Part shown: one piece after another, positions 21,937 through 35,900 of the stretch
Position numbering within the stretch: the stretch's first letter is position 1
Layout of the letters: each line of letters opens with the position of its first letter
Origin: Girardinichthys multiradiatus
Lineage: Eukaryota; Chordata; Actinopteri; Cyprinodontiformes; Goodeidae
DNA length: 64,000 nucleotides
Direction of reading: 5' to 3'
Assembly: GCF_021462225.1 (NCBI RefSeq)
Contig: NC_061794.1
Span: forward strand, 41,602,914-41,666,913
The notes under the pieces: generated by a model
The model's database searches: none
What the model was told of the DNA's origin: nothing
Seen by the model: the letters and a program-made list of their open reading frames with translations, nothing else
Translations under genes and position numbers: made by a program

Positions 21937-23546
21937 CAGGTCCTTCTCAAAATATTAGCATATTGTGATAAAGTTCATTATTTTCCATAATGTAATGATG
22001 AAAATTTAACATTCATATATTTTAGATTCATTTCACACTAACTGAAATATTTCAGGTCTTTTATTGTCTTAATACGGATGATTTTGGCATACAGCTCATG
22101 AAAACCCAAAATTCCTATCTCACAAAATTAGCATATCATTAAAAGGGTCTCTAAACGAGCTATGAACCTAATCATCTGAATCAACGAGTTAACTCTAAAC
22201 ACCTGCAAAAGATTCCTGAGGCCTTTAAAACTCCCAGCCTGGTTCATCACTCAAAACCCCAATCATGGGTAAGTCTGCCGACCTGACTGCTGTCCAGAAG
22301 GCCACTATTGACACCCTCAAGCAAGAGGGTAAGACACAGAAAGACATTTCTGAACGAATAGGCTGTTCCCAGAGTGCTGTATCAAGGCACCTCAGTGGGA
22401 AGTCTGTGGGAAGGAAAAAGTGTGGCAGAAAACGCTGCACAACGAGAAAAGGTGACCGGACCTTGAGGAAGATTGTGGAGAAGGGCCGATTCCAGACCTT
22501 GGGGGACCTGCGGAAGCAGTGGACTGAGTCTGGAGTAGAAACATCCAGAGCCACCGTGCACAGGCGTGTGCAGGAAATGGGCTACAGGTGCCGCATTCCC
22601 CAGGTCAAGCCACTTTTGAACCAGAAACAGCGGCAGAAGCGCCTGACCTGGGCTACAGAGAAGCAGCACTGGACTGTTGCTCAGTGGTCCAAAGTACTTT
22701 TTTCGGATGAAAGCAAATTCTGCATGTCATTCGGAAATCAAGGTGCCAGAGTCTGGAGGAAGACTGGGGAGAAGGAAATGCCAAAATGCCAGAAGTCCAG
22801 TGTCAAGTACCCACAGTCAGTGATGGTCTGGGGTGCCGTGTCAGCTGCTGGTGTTGGTCCACTGTGTTTTATCAAGGGCAGGGTCAATGCAGCTAGCTAT
22901 CAGGAGATTTTGGAGCACTTCATGCTTCCATCTGCTGAAAAGCTTTATGGAGATGAAGATTTCATTTTTCAGCACGACCTGGCACCTGCTCACAGTGCCA
23001 AAACCACTGGTAAATGGTTTACTGACCATGGTATCACTGTGCTCAATTGGCCTGCCAACTCTCCTGACCTGAACCCCATAGAGAATCTGTGGGATATTGT
23101 GAAGAGAACGTTGAGAGACTCAAGACCCAACACTCTGGATGAGCTAAAGGCCGCTATCGAAGCATCCTGGGCCTCCATAAGACCTCAGCAGTGCCACAGG
23201 CTGATTGCCTCCATGCCACGCCGCATTGAAGCAGTCATTTCTGCAAAAGGATTCCCGACCAAGTATTGAGTGCATAACTGTACATGATTATTTGAAGGTT
23301 GACGTTTTTTGTATTAAAAACACTTTTCTTTTATTGGTCGGATGAAATATGCTAATTTTGTGAGATAGGAATTTTGGGTTTTCATGAGCTGTATGCCAAA
23401 ATCATCCATATTAAGACAATAAAAGACCTGAAATATTTCAGTTAGTGTGCAATGAATCTAAAATATATGAATGTTAAATTTTCATCATTACATTATGGAA
23501 AATAATGAACTTTATCACAATATGCTAATATTTTGAGAAGGACCTG
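21937..23546 (+). mobile_element. Complete Tc1-like transposon, 1610 bp
   Basis: Flanked by TA at 21935-21936 and 23547-23548. The two terminal inverted repeats are about 200 bp each (21937-22136 and 23347-23546), begin CAGGTCCTTCTCAAAATATT and differ at only a few positions. Between them is one intact transposase gene. Tc1/mariner elements move by cut and paste into TA sites. The intact frame and nearly identical ends suggest a young insertion. It lies between cptp and ints11. Confidence 0.96.
22265..23269 (+). CDS. Tc1/mariner transposase, DD34E, intact
   Basis: The 334-residue enzyme has the usual Tc1 length (about 340). Residues 1-60 form the first helix-turn-helix (TAVQKATIDTLKQEGKTQ, then CSQSAVSRHL), followed by a basic linker GRKKCGRKRC that can act as DNA contact and nuclear signal, and a second helix-turn-helix to about residue 110. 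The catalytic triad is Asp148 in FSDESKF, Asp238 in QHDLAPAH and Glu273 in NPIENLW, with 34 residues between the last two. The frame has no stop or shift, and starts 128 bp after the left terminal repeat. Whether it is expressed or active cannot be told from sequence; heavy copy-number families often carry silent missense changes. Confidence 0.95.
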   Translation: MGKSADLTAVQKATIDTLKQEGKTQKDISERIGCSQSAVSRHLSGKSVGRKKCGRKRCTTRKGDRTLRKIVEKGRFQTLGDLRKQWTESGVETSRATVHRRVQEMGYRCRIPQVKPLLNQKQRQKRLTWATEKQHWTVAQWSKVLFSDESKFCMSFGNQGARVWRKTGEKEMPKCQKSSVKYPQSVMVWGAVSAAGVGPLCFIKGRVNAASYQEILEHFMLPSAEKLYGDEDFIFQHDLAPAHSAKTTGKWFTDHGITVLNWPANSPDLNPIENLWDIVKRTLRDSRPNTLDELKAAIEASWASIRPQQCHRLIASMPRRIEAVISAKGFPTKY

Positions 23547-23972
23547 TATTTTCAAGATTAAGCTATTCACAACTGAGTTCATACAAAAATCTTCCAAAGC
23601 AAAAATTGTAAAGCCTGGCTTCAAAACGCTTGCATTCCATTTATGCTTTAATTAAAAATATATATATACTGGTGGTTCTGTTTAACTGGTACTATTACCC
23701 TGGTACCATACTGAAGGGACGTGTAGGCACCTGAGTTTAAAGAATGGTTGCGAATGGATTTTATTTTGAAAGCCCTCAACGGAAGTTCAATATTAGCCGC
23801 CTAGCTTAATACCTTGGAATACAGTTGTGAAACAAACGCATGTACTAGTTTTAACCGCGAGCATTTCTTCCTAATTTTGTGAGTTTTTTTTATTGGATGT
23901 AGATAAACTATTATAAGAACTCAGTGGCAATATTCTGTCTACAGAGTCCGGCAGCGGGCAGGTGACATAAAT
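23547..23972. other. Upstream flank of ints11
   Basis: Non-coding sequence between the Tc1 element and the ints11 start codon. The ints11 promoter and 5' UTR should be here. The Tc1 element ends only about 430 bp before the start codon. Confidence 0.4.
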
Positions 23973-26900
23973 ATGCCAGAAATTAAAGTAACACCTTTAG
24001 GTGAGTACTGTAGCTTGTTAGCCCGATGCTAAGCTAGTTCCGTCAACATTACATCTTAAGTTGGATAACGTCAGAGCTGTGGCAGGTTTCTTACTCTCTT
24101 CCAGTAGCAATGCTTCAGTGTTTTGTGTATCTACATAGATAATAAAATCAAATTGCCTCAAACGACTATCACTCATTTGGTGAATTGGCTGAGAATTGTT
24201 TGTGGTTTCTAAGTTTCTGTGTTCCCTATCCAAGGTGCTGGACAGGATGTCGGTCGCAGCTGCATCCTCGTCTCCATCGGAGGCAAAAACCTCATGCTGG
24301 ACTGTGGGATGCACATGGGATACAACGACGATGTAAGTGGGAATATTTTGCAGAGGACATAATCAATATAAATACTTACAGTGTATATGTCTTTGAAACG
24401 TCCAGGCATCAGACAAGTACAACCTAACATGGGACAGCCATTTGGATTTAAACCGTCCACAAGACGTACTTGCGCTACACTTAATGGTACCCTTAGTAAA
24501 GATGTGTAAAAAGCCTTAAAATAAATACATTTTTTGCTACAGGAGCATACAGTCATGTGAAAACTTTTGTCATGTCTTTAATTATTAAGTTCAAAAGAAA
24601 TGTTCACACGTCTCCTATTTTGTTTCTGGAAAATAATGTGATTTAATTACAGGTAAACACCAACAATTAACATTTTTATGCAAAAATGTATGTTTTAACT
24701 AAGAAAATAACATAGGATGACCTACCAGCTAATAGCTGCTCTCACCTCCTTCGGCTGAAATTACTTCAGTGAGATGCTACTTGTAGCCATCTACCTCTCC
24801 CTGACATCAGTCAGAAAGGTTTGCCTCACTACTACACCACAAGATGTTTCGAGGGTTTCTTTTGCCCCATGTTTTAAGTCACCTCAGAGCAACTGGATAA
24901 GATCAAGATCTGGGCTTTGACTTGACTCCAGACTTGTCCGTCTTAATTCTCTACCTGTCCTTGGTGGTTTTACTGGTGTGTTTGGGTCGTTACCATGTTC
25001 CAGGGTCCAGTTCTACTACACCTTTAATTTTGTTTTTATATATGTCCTGACATTTTTTATGCCAAATATATCTGATGTTCTGGTGTCCAAATAATTCGAT
25101 TTTGGACTCATCTATTCCACATACATCTTTCCAGAAGTTCTGGCCTTTCATTTCAGCAGTAACAAGAGCCTGCTGTAGATCCTAAGATGGTATTTTAGGG
25201 TTTCTGGAGACCTGGCACCTTGTGATATACTTTCATGTTAAACATGCTTGTAAGACCAGAGTTGTTTTGAACGTCCTCCAGTTGTAGACCACTTTGCCTA
25301 CATGTTGATTTTTTTAAGACCTCTTTCAATCCCGTACTAGACTCATAAGCTGCCACAGTTCTTTTTCTGAAGGCCTACGACACCTCTTTCAATCTTACCA
25401 TGGTGTTCACAACAGTCAGGAGCACACCAACCTAAATATTTGAGGTTTTAACTCTGCAGACCTCTTTCAAAATACTGGGTAACAATATTCTAATCATTTT
25501 CATCTGATGTGATGCTTCTGTGTCATTTTAGCTATTTTCTGAGGGCATAAATGTAGGGGTGCCCTAATTTAATCAAATTGCATTTTGAACACATTTCACT
25601 AAAATTATTTTAATTATATTACTTCAGTGTATCAGTATTGTTAAACGTGTTATGAAATGTCCATATGTCCAGATATGTTATAAAGATGTACGGCGACCCA
25701 TTATTTTCATATGATTGTAATCCTGTATTAGCATAGCATAATAGATATAACAGTTAATTGTAGGTAAAAATCTCTGAGAATGGCTCATTATTGGGTCAGG
25801 ATCATTCATTACATAAAAATAGCTTATAACAATTTGGTGAAAATACGTAACTGTAAAACATGACTAACCATCTCTTAACAGATGTTTCTGGTTTGCTCTC
25901 ATTCCAACTGATGCTGGTTTTTCGACAGACACTGAAACATTTTGTACATTTTTACATAGTTTATTTATGGCCAGTGTTTATTAAACCATAACATCTTAAC
26001 TTTTGTTGTAGATAAAGGCCATTTTGTACTTTTAAATTTTATGCTTCTTGTCTTCTTTGAAGGGTGTTGTTTTAGTTGTTTAGTTCACTTTTCTGAAAAT
26101 CTTTTTTTCAAACATGCCCATAGACATAGAGCACATATGTTATATGGACAATGACTGTTTTTTATTCCAGAGGCGTTTCCCAGATTTCTCCTATATAACA
26201 CAGAACGGGCGTCTGACAGACTTCTTAGACTGCGTGATCATCAGGTTTGTTGAGTTTTTCTTTATTTCTCCATTCTGAAAACATTCATATAACTAATCTG
26301 TTTGTTTAACCTTTTTCCACCTACTCTGATGCTCAGCCACTTTCACCTGGACCACTGCGGCGCCCTGCCTTATATGAGCGAGATGGTGGGCTACGATGGG
26401 CCCATCTACATGACCCATCCCACCAAGGCCATTTGTCCCATTTTACTTGAAGATTTCCGGAAGATCACTGTTGACAAAAAGGGAGAAACCAACTTCTTCA
26501 CCTCGCAGATGATCAAGGACTGCATGAAGAAAGTGATTCCTTTGAACCTCCACCAAACTGTCCAGGTGCTGTGCTAAAGTCATGTATTTTCCAATGTTCC
26601 CTATTTTACACCGCTTTATCTAGTCCCATCTTGTTCTGCGCTAGCTGCTCACCCCTTTTGATGGCAAATCAAGCTGTTTCTGCTGTGCTCCTGGCAGGTG
26701 GATGATGAGCTGGAGATCAAGGCGTACTACGCAGGCCATGTCCTGGGAGCTGCTATGGTGCATATCAAAGTGGGATCAGAGTCTGTGGTCTACACGGTGA
26801 GTGTAAACAAGTTTGAACTGTGTCACAGTGGGAGATTTTAGTGGCTGCATCCTCTGAGAAACCTCCTTATCTGCTTTAGGGGGACTATAACATGACACCC

Positions 26901-29900
26901 GACAGGCATTTAGGGTAAGTTGCCTTTCCCTTTTTTCATCGGTAGTCATAAAATATTATGTAAATTGCAGCACAATGCTGTATTTGATAAAGGATGAAGC
27001 AGATATGATTCATCAAATGCTTCTCATGTTTTTACTTCTCATCTAGAGAAGCCAAAGAGAGCTTTGAAAGCTTTACTTTGAGTCAATTACATGTTGAAAA
27101 GAAATGTGGAAATTTTACACATTTAGATACAGAAACATGTATCCTGGTTCTATTAGAAACTTAAAAGAAAGGTTTAAAAGAGCTGTCCCTGCAGGGAGGC
27201 ATAAGAAGAATGTGTAGTTTGTTGACATGATCCAGCTTAGATCCATTGGCCTCTGAAATCCATTAAAAACCATGAAATATAATACATAATTTGATCATAT
27301 TCCCTAGAGCGACTCTGATTATTCATATACAAAAATAAACATATTATTCCTGTTAATTAAATTCATCACAACTAAGACCTCCAACCAACAGGTTGTACTG
27401 TGATGCACTTTATTTTTATTATTAATATTACCATTGAAAGGTTAAGGAAACATGCTTTGTTGCATAAAGTGGTTTAATCTTGTAATTCCTTCATTTTCTG
27501 TTGGATTCCAAACTACCACCCCTGTTAAAGAACTGCTGTAAATATTTCCTTTTTTATGTTTTGTGGTTTTAAGAAAAATAACAACTAGAATTAGTAAGTT
27601 AGATCACAGAGTAAATCAGCGTCGGCCAGCAAAAGGCTGGTCGTTGCAAATGTGGTTCTAAGGGCAAGGTAAACCTCAGTGACATCTGCAAAACTATACA
27701 AGATGCTTGTTTTCCCAGAGCAGAGTACATAAAAATATGTTTAGGGAGATTTATGTTGGCATTAGACGTCCGTTAGAGAGAGGGACTGGGTGGGGAACAG
27801 CCTCATCTGGACCAGTGGTGTCCAAATACAGACTGGTCGACTTCCTGAGTTTTTACAGGGTTTTAAATATTCCTGAAAAGTCTTGAATTCAATTAAGGCA
27901 TTTCTAGCTATTAAAAGGTCTTAAACATGTCCAGATTTTCCATCCCAGACTTTTAATTATTTAATTTAGTTAGGTCTTAAATTTGAATGTCTGTTCATTC
28001 ATTGCCTCCATATTTTTCTATGAAGTTCCCATGTTCAGTTATGAATGCTATGTTAAAATTTTTGATGTTATTAAGTAAGTTGTAAGTTAAGGGTATAAGT
28101 TAAAAATATTTTTCATAAGTATTCTTTTGTATATCATGGACGAATCCTATTATTTACTTCTGAAACATAAAAGGAAATCTTGTTTTTGTTGTTTTCCTGG
28201 ATCGGCACACATGATTTCTATTAGCGGGTTATTACCAGGCCCCTGCAGAACTTTATGACATCCCAAAGGGGTAATTCATCCATATTAAGCAGCTGTGTTG
28301 GATAAGGCTGCCCCTTGGGGCTTTAGAGGAGCATGTGAAAAATCAAAACGCATTGCTTAAATTTTTAGTAGTGAGAATAAATGATTGAAAAATTGACTTT
28401 ATTCTGCCAAAAAGTCAGATTTGTTACTGTAGAATATGATATTTTTCCTATTAAAAACTCCAACTCTCAAGGCTGACGGAAGATTAAGAGTCAGCCTAAC
28501 CCAAATAATTATTGTTTTTCTGAATCTGGCTCCCCTGCACGGCCTTGATGGCTGGCTATCTTCAACTTCTCCTGGAAGTTATGTAAACATGACGCTCTGC
28601 TCCCTCCCTTCCCTGAGGGAAGCTGCTTAGAACTCAGAACTGCTCAGAACTTTGTGGCCGGTTGATGAACATTCCAACGAACCATCAAGGACAATGGCCT
28701 CTGTGACAGTGCTTCATGGACTTACTTGCACACACTCACTTGCACACACACACATGCTCAAGATAAACATATGCACCCCCTCACACCACCTTCACCGTTC
28801 CCGGCATGATGTTGTTTTGTCAACTTGTTGCTTCTTTGTGCTGAGGTTTTTTGCAATCTCAAACTGTATCCTGCGAAGGATAAAGTGTGAAATATGATTT
28901 TTTTTCCCTCTACTTACCTAATGTGGCTTCTTTTTTCATCTAACAAGGGCAGCGCCTGCGAGTGGGCAGCAAAGCCTCGGTGACCCGTTCCCTCCTTGTC
29001 TTGTGTCATGATGTATGTTTGGATGGGTTGTACTGAAATTCTAATTTTCCCTCAGGGATCAATAAAGTATCTTTGAATTGAATTGAACAGAATACTCTTC
29101 CTCAAAACATAAGACAAATATTATCCTTCTGCCTACATAGTTTTTACAATGAAACATTAAAGTTAAGTCCTGAAATTAATAGTGTTTTAGCTGTCAAGCA
29201 GATGTTACATTGTAGTACATATTGGTAATTGCATATTAAATATTAAAAGATAAGTACTTTGATGCTAATTTGCAAAATTAGGCATAATTTGTATCACTCC
29301 CCACTAGATGGTGACAAAGTGTTTCCAGTGCATTCCTTGGTACAGGTCCTTCTAAAAAAATTAGCATATTGTGATAAAGTTTATTATTTTCCATAATGTC
29401 ATGATGAAAATTTAACATTCATATATTTTAGATTCATTGGACACTAACTGAAATATTTCATATTGTCTTAATACGGATGATTTTGGCACACAGCTCATGA
29501 AAACCCAAACTTCCTATCTCACAAAATTAGCATTCCATATGCAATTTTTAAGATGTTTTATTAGGTTTGCAGCATTATTTGGTAATTTAAATTATTATAA
29601 AAATGTTGTTAAAGCCTAGAATAATTGTGGGATTCAGCCTAATATTGTGCACTAGCTACATTTTCAATATTCAGTTCAGGTTTCCTACAAATTTCATTTT
29701 CCAGACATTTCTGTCAGCATATGATAATAAAGTTCTTAATCTTCTAGTGCTGCTTGGATCGATAAATGCCGTCCAGACATCCTAATATCAGAGTCGACGT
29801 ACGCCACAACCATCCGTGACTCAAAAAGGTGCAGAGAAAGGGATTTTCTGAAGAAAGTTCATGAATCCATAGAAAGAGGAGGAAAGGTAAAACTTAATTT

Positions 29901-32900
29901 CACTCCAGTGAAGTGTTTTGATGTGGTTTTCTTTTATTTTATGAACCTTCTACGACATTTTTGCTTTCAAATTTCCTAGGTCCTGATTCCAGTTTTTGCC
30001 CTGGGACGTGCGCAGGAGCTCTGCATCCTTCTGGAAACATTTTGGTACAATTTGGTTTCAAAAGCAGCATCAGGATCAAAACTTGCAGCATTTTAACATA
30101 AACTCTTTATCTCAGATGTTGACGAAATAAGAAAGCGAAGGCCGTTATGTGTGGAGATAATTACAGCCTGTTCCCTGATATCAGATACAAGAATTTTTTT
30201 CTGTCACATGAGTTTTGACATGTCAGTTAAATAGAATAAAACCTCTCAGCATGAAGCAGTTACACATGACTAATACAAAGCTCATTATAGAAGATGCATT
30301 CATTTTATTAGGCCTGAAAGACTAATTGCATGATGTTAACATTTTGTTTGACTAATTGGGCTTCCTTCAACTCCCTCTCAGGGAAAGAATGAACTTAAAG
30401 GCCCCGATCTACTTTTCCACTGGGCTAACAGAGAAAGCCAATCATTACTACAAGCTTTTTATAACATGGACCAACCAGAAGATCCGAAAAACCTTTGTGC
30501 AGAGAAACATGTTTGAATTTAAACATATCAAGGCCTTTGATCGCTCCTATGCAGATAATCCTGGACCAATGGTGAGCCAGTTTGTCCCCCTAGATGTTTG
30601 TGGTTTTTATAGTTTCAAACTGCTGCCACCCTTTTAAAATAAGCTCACTCCTTCAGGTGGTGTTCGCCACACCAGGTATGCTGCATGCTGGCCAGTCTTT
30701 GCAGATATTCAAGAAATGGGCTGGCAATGAGAAGAACATGGTGAGTCTCTTATGCAAGTGGACATCTTTCTGTGTTTTTAAAGACCAAGTCCCAATTTTC
30801 TTTACAGTTTACATAAATCAACCATTTTATGATCATTATTTGGAGACCTGGTCCTTCAGAAGAAAGAGTGCAAATAATAAACAATAAGAGCTCCACTTAC
30901 ATCCAACATCCCACTGTACACAAACAATACATGGCTCCAATGAAATTATCGAAAAATAAAAACATCAATACACACACAAAGTTTCCCTCAATAATAAAGT
31001 AGTGATAACTAAAGCTCCAGCTCAAATCCAAGTTCATACAACTTATGCCTGGTTTACATGGCAGGATTTTTATGCCGATTTTTGACCCGATCTTCCCCGT
31101 CCGACATGCCCCAATCATCGTGTTGGCTCTTAAGATAATCGTTTGAGGTATTCCTGCTGTGTGTGGTTTTATAAGTGGTCTAGTCTGCTCGGAAGGACGT
31201 CGGGACTGCTCCAACCTCAAATCGGGGATATTCGACTTGTTGGATTGTCTTGGCCTGAAATCCTACCGTGTGGGGTGTTCCCCGAGAACAAACGGGCACA
31301 CATCCTGGTGAACGTGACATGCAGCCAATAGGAAAGCGAGGTGACAGAAACACAGGAGGGAATTACTCTGAACTCACGTTTGATCTCGAGAGGGTTTGCG
31401 AGATTTCCCGCCTGACATCTGAATGATCGTGAGTGAAATCTGTTCATGTGCAGTTTGTTGCACTTGCCGTGTGGCTGGGCACCACACACTGTAGGACTAA
31501 ATATGTTATATCTACAATTTTTCATCGTCACCTGTGGGAGGTCTCAGGTTTTGAAAATCAATAGTTTCTACTCAGTTTCTGACAAGCAAGAAAACATCAG
31601 TACTCCCTTTTCTCCAAACAACAGTGTCCTCATGATATTTTATACCAGTGTACCGTGCATTAATTGCATAAAACACAGCAGCAGTGAATGGAAGCACCTG
31701 AAAGTCTCACATTTCTACACATACATTAATCTGTGTTTATAACGCTTCCATCTTTCTGTATTATTGTTTTGAATTGATTTGATTGGATTGGATATTTCTG
31801 GATATGAATTGGATCTCATTCACTTGGCTCAGACACTGAGGAAAAAGCGAGTCAGTGCTCCAGCTGATTATTGTGGGTAAAACCTTGCTGGAGGAACGCT
31901 TGGAGAGGGGGGACAATTCTGTTTAAATTTAACAGAACAAGCTGCCGATGTCAGTACGGAGAACAAAAAGTAAAAATCACACCAAAAGACATTTTTATTT
32001 AAAAAATGTCTTTTCTCACCAGCGGCACCTACTGTTGCCTCGATTGTCATGAACTGAACTAAATGTTCTGTTCTGTTCAACCAATCTGTTGAAGGTTTAG
32101 CATGAACTGCAGGGTAGCTTATGCCCTGTGTCTTTGACTTGTTTAATTTATTGCCTTAAGGCCAAGATTCTGCTTCTGAATTATCTCATAATCTTTCACA
32201 AACAAGTGGAGAAGGAGAAATAACAACCACTTAGTCTGCGGAAACCACCCACTCACCCACTTTTCCCACGCAGCTGGATCATTGGGGACAACCTTTTAGT
32301 GCAATTTCTCAGTAAGCATCCATTCATCATGTGCTCATAAAAAACGGCTTTTCTTAACAAAACAATTAGATTTATTTAATAATAAAACAATACGGCTATG
32401 AACCCATCTGGTTTCTGAAGCTACTAAATCACAGCAAATAATGAAAGTCACCTCCTTGGTGATCATTTGGGGGCGACCACTTCTCTGTCCTTCAGAAAGA
32501 ATTAAAAAATATATATTTCTCTGTTTTGTATTTGTTTATATCAGTACTATGAGGTTTTATATCCTCTTTAACTAACACTTCTGTAAAATAATTAATAAAA
32601 AACCTCTTTTACAGGTGATCATGCCAGGGTATTGTGTGCAAGGGACTATTGGTCATAAGATCCTAAATGGGCAAAGAAAACTGGAGATGGAAGGAAGATC
32701 AACAGTAAGATTTTACTTTTATTCTCAGCTAATTCACACGTTGAATGAGGTCATTATAACTCATCTATCTTACAACTCCAATGACAATTCAAAGATGCTT
32801 CCTGAAATTGTTTTAGGAAATATCTGTATTTCCTTCCAGAAGAATAAGGATGAAGCTCAAATGTTATTTTCTACAAAAAACATAATTGATCAGGTTATTA

Positions 32901-35900
32901 ATATTGGACTGTCCCAAAATTGTTTGTTACAGTACTTGTTTGAAATTAACTAAATAATTCAACTTGTTATTGTCGTTTTTCTCCTGCATCCAAAATATCT
33001 CACTGTAACTGCTACAGCTGGACGTGAAGCTGCAGGTGGAGTACATGTCCTTCAGCGCACATGCTGATGCAAAGGGCATCATGCAGCTCATCCGCATGGC
33101 AGAGCCTCGCAACATGCTGCTCGTGCATGGGGAGGCTATTAAAATGGAGTTTCTTAAGGGGAAGATCGAGCAGGAGTTCAGTAAGTGCTGCTGAAGTCAC
33201 GGCCTCAAATTATCTGGGAGTTTTTTTTTTTTGCTTTCAAGAATGCATTGATGCGCACACGTTTGGGGGCAGAGGGGCTTTCCAGCCTGGGTGATTTTAC
33301 TATCTTTAAATGGCAGGTATAGACTGTTACATGCCAGCTAACGGGGAGACGGTGACCGTGATGACTAACCCCAGCGTTCCTGTCGATATGTCACTCAACC
33401 TGCTCAAGAGGGAGATGGCTCTTGGAGGTTAGGTTTTATTTTGTGGTTCAGGTTCAGTCTGCCTACAGAGTTTCACTCAGTTTGGTTTACCATTTTGATT
33501 CTTCGCCTTTGACACATCATACGTTCCCCAACGCCTTCATACAGTAACTTGATCCAGATCAGTTGGCATGATAAGGTCGACCTAGTAAATCCTAGACAGC
33601 CTGATTACTGAAGGCAATAAACAAGTTATTTGGTATTGTAGTAGTAGAGCCTTTTTATTAGAAATTGTGATGCAAACACATTATCAATGCAACAATATGT
33701 TTTACATGCAGTGGTCACCACATTTATTTGTACTACTGGTGAAGATTTTTAATAATCCTGAAAAACAAAAAAAGGTTTTACTGCAAGAGCATAATTTCAC
33801 ACTGAAATGGTAGAAAAATTCATCCTTTAATTTGAGTATTTTTCAGTGTGTAATTTCCTGCAAGATTTCAAAAGGTCATGATGGCATGATCTTTAACAAG
33901 TTTGCCAGAAACCTGGAAGGGAAACGGCAATTGTAGATCCTCCACATATTCATCTTGGTTTTACTCCAAACCCACCTAGTGTGTTTATTGCCATAAAACT
34001 GTAAGGATTATGATTATTGATTAATTAATATTAATCAAGAATTATAATTTAAAATCATAATTTCTTAACCAAAAATCATTACTTACAAATAGAAATCAGA
34101 GATGTCCTCTGGTGTTGTGATTATGGGCTCAAAGCTCTTTAATAATAACAAATTATTAACCAAAACCACCAACTGTCACTGTTTATTCAACCACTTCACC
34201 GAAGGTGGGGGAACTTCTACCTTGTTTTGACAGATAAATCACTCTTGCACAAAATAAATACAAACGCTTCTCTTAATTATATATATGAAGATTTATTGAA
34301 GCCAAATAATCCTGATATACCATTATTCTGGTCCAAAAACCTTCACCTAACTAACAAGCATCATTCTACACAAAGGGAATAAAATGACTACCTAACAATA
34401 ATAATAAAAGAAAAATATATATGCGCATTTAGTGTCTATGAAGATCAAACCAGTAGTTTTATGGACAAAATGTGTAATTTGGGTTAAATGGAAAGAGAAA
34501 TCCTCCTGTTGTGTTGATGTCTCATCGCAGCGATCAGCTGATAAAACGGTGGAGCCACGCCCCTTTAGCCACTATCAGCTGATCGCCCCAAATCTTGACA
34601 AAGAGTCATAAAACTCTGAGGCGGGAACTCAGTGGAAAATCTCCAGCAATAAAACTGGAACAGAGAGTGGTCGGACGAGGCCCAGACTGCAGTTGCTTTG
34701 AATGAAAACTTTTAAAAGTCCAACTTCTAACTCCTGGCTGATTAGAGATCAGCCAGACAAACATTAACCACGCACAATTCAGCAGCGCTCGCACAGCAAA
34801 TCAAAACGCAGCTCAGCACAACATAATTCAATCGGTATTGAATGCAACAAGTTAATACCTTAGATTAACTACTGGTGATCCTACATCACATTAACTATGC
34901 CTTATCCTGCCCAGACCTCTAAATGCACCTATCCGGTTTACTATGAAAAGAACGACTTTACTTTGAGGTTGATTTCTGCTCTCCACCGGTCGAAGAGGGA
35001 TCAGGTCTGAAGAAAAAGGAGAGGAGGGGGATCACACTTCCATGATCAAATTAAAGGAAAAAACGGTAATTTCTCATCCGTCCAGGAGGGGGAAAGATGA
35101 ACCGTTAGTCGACTGAATAACAAGGAGGAAAACTCATCTCCTTGGACATAGAACCTCTGTGGGTTTCCACCTGCGCCGGGTGTGGGCGTGGTCTTCGATC
35201 GGTAAATAAATCTCCTGATCTTCTCGTATCAGACAGATTTCCAGCTTTCAAGCTCTTCCAGGAATGGCCTTGTGGAGCAAAAGTTCGCCTGCGAGCTTTT
35301 GTCTCTCCAGATATGCGCCTCCAATACGCTGTCCTGTGAAACAGGCGGGAAATGGCAACGAAACTCTGCATCTCAGCCGGTTTATGCTCCCAGTGACGTC
35401 AGAACTGCGACGTCTGTTGAGCTGCGTGTGTCAAAATGTGCGACCAAAATGGATGACCCCAACAAAACCTTTTAGGGGCAGATTTGAAAGCCATTCGGTG
35501 ACAAGTCAGCCAAAGACGGAAAACCCCAAAAACAGTTATCTTTGAGTCTTAATTATGCTATAACGTGTCAAAGCTTACATAGAGGTCTAGCATTTGTGGG
35601 AATTGCAACGATTAGTAAAAGCATTTCCTGGAAATTTATACAAGCGCAAACAGTTCCTGCTCACATGGTCACATTCAACTAAACACACGTTGGTAATCTG
35701 TACACAGATGTGAAACACAGCTGCAGCTGTTTTAAATGAGACCTAATTCACTGAAGAAATGTCCGCTTTCATCCACGCACTCATCTGACCAAAAGATATG
35801 GTTCCATTTAAAGTCAGAGTAGAGTTTGGCAAAGTCCACAAATTTACTGTGAAAGTGGTAAAACAGAGAAGGCTTTGAATTAGTTTATTTAAATGGATAT

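Noticed and set aside
33061..33294. Plus-strand frame of 77 codons around ints11 exon 12
   Set aside because: It is an alternative frame of the exon; the INTS11 frame gives the conserved FSAHADAKG and VHGEA motifs.
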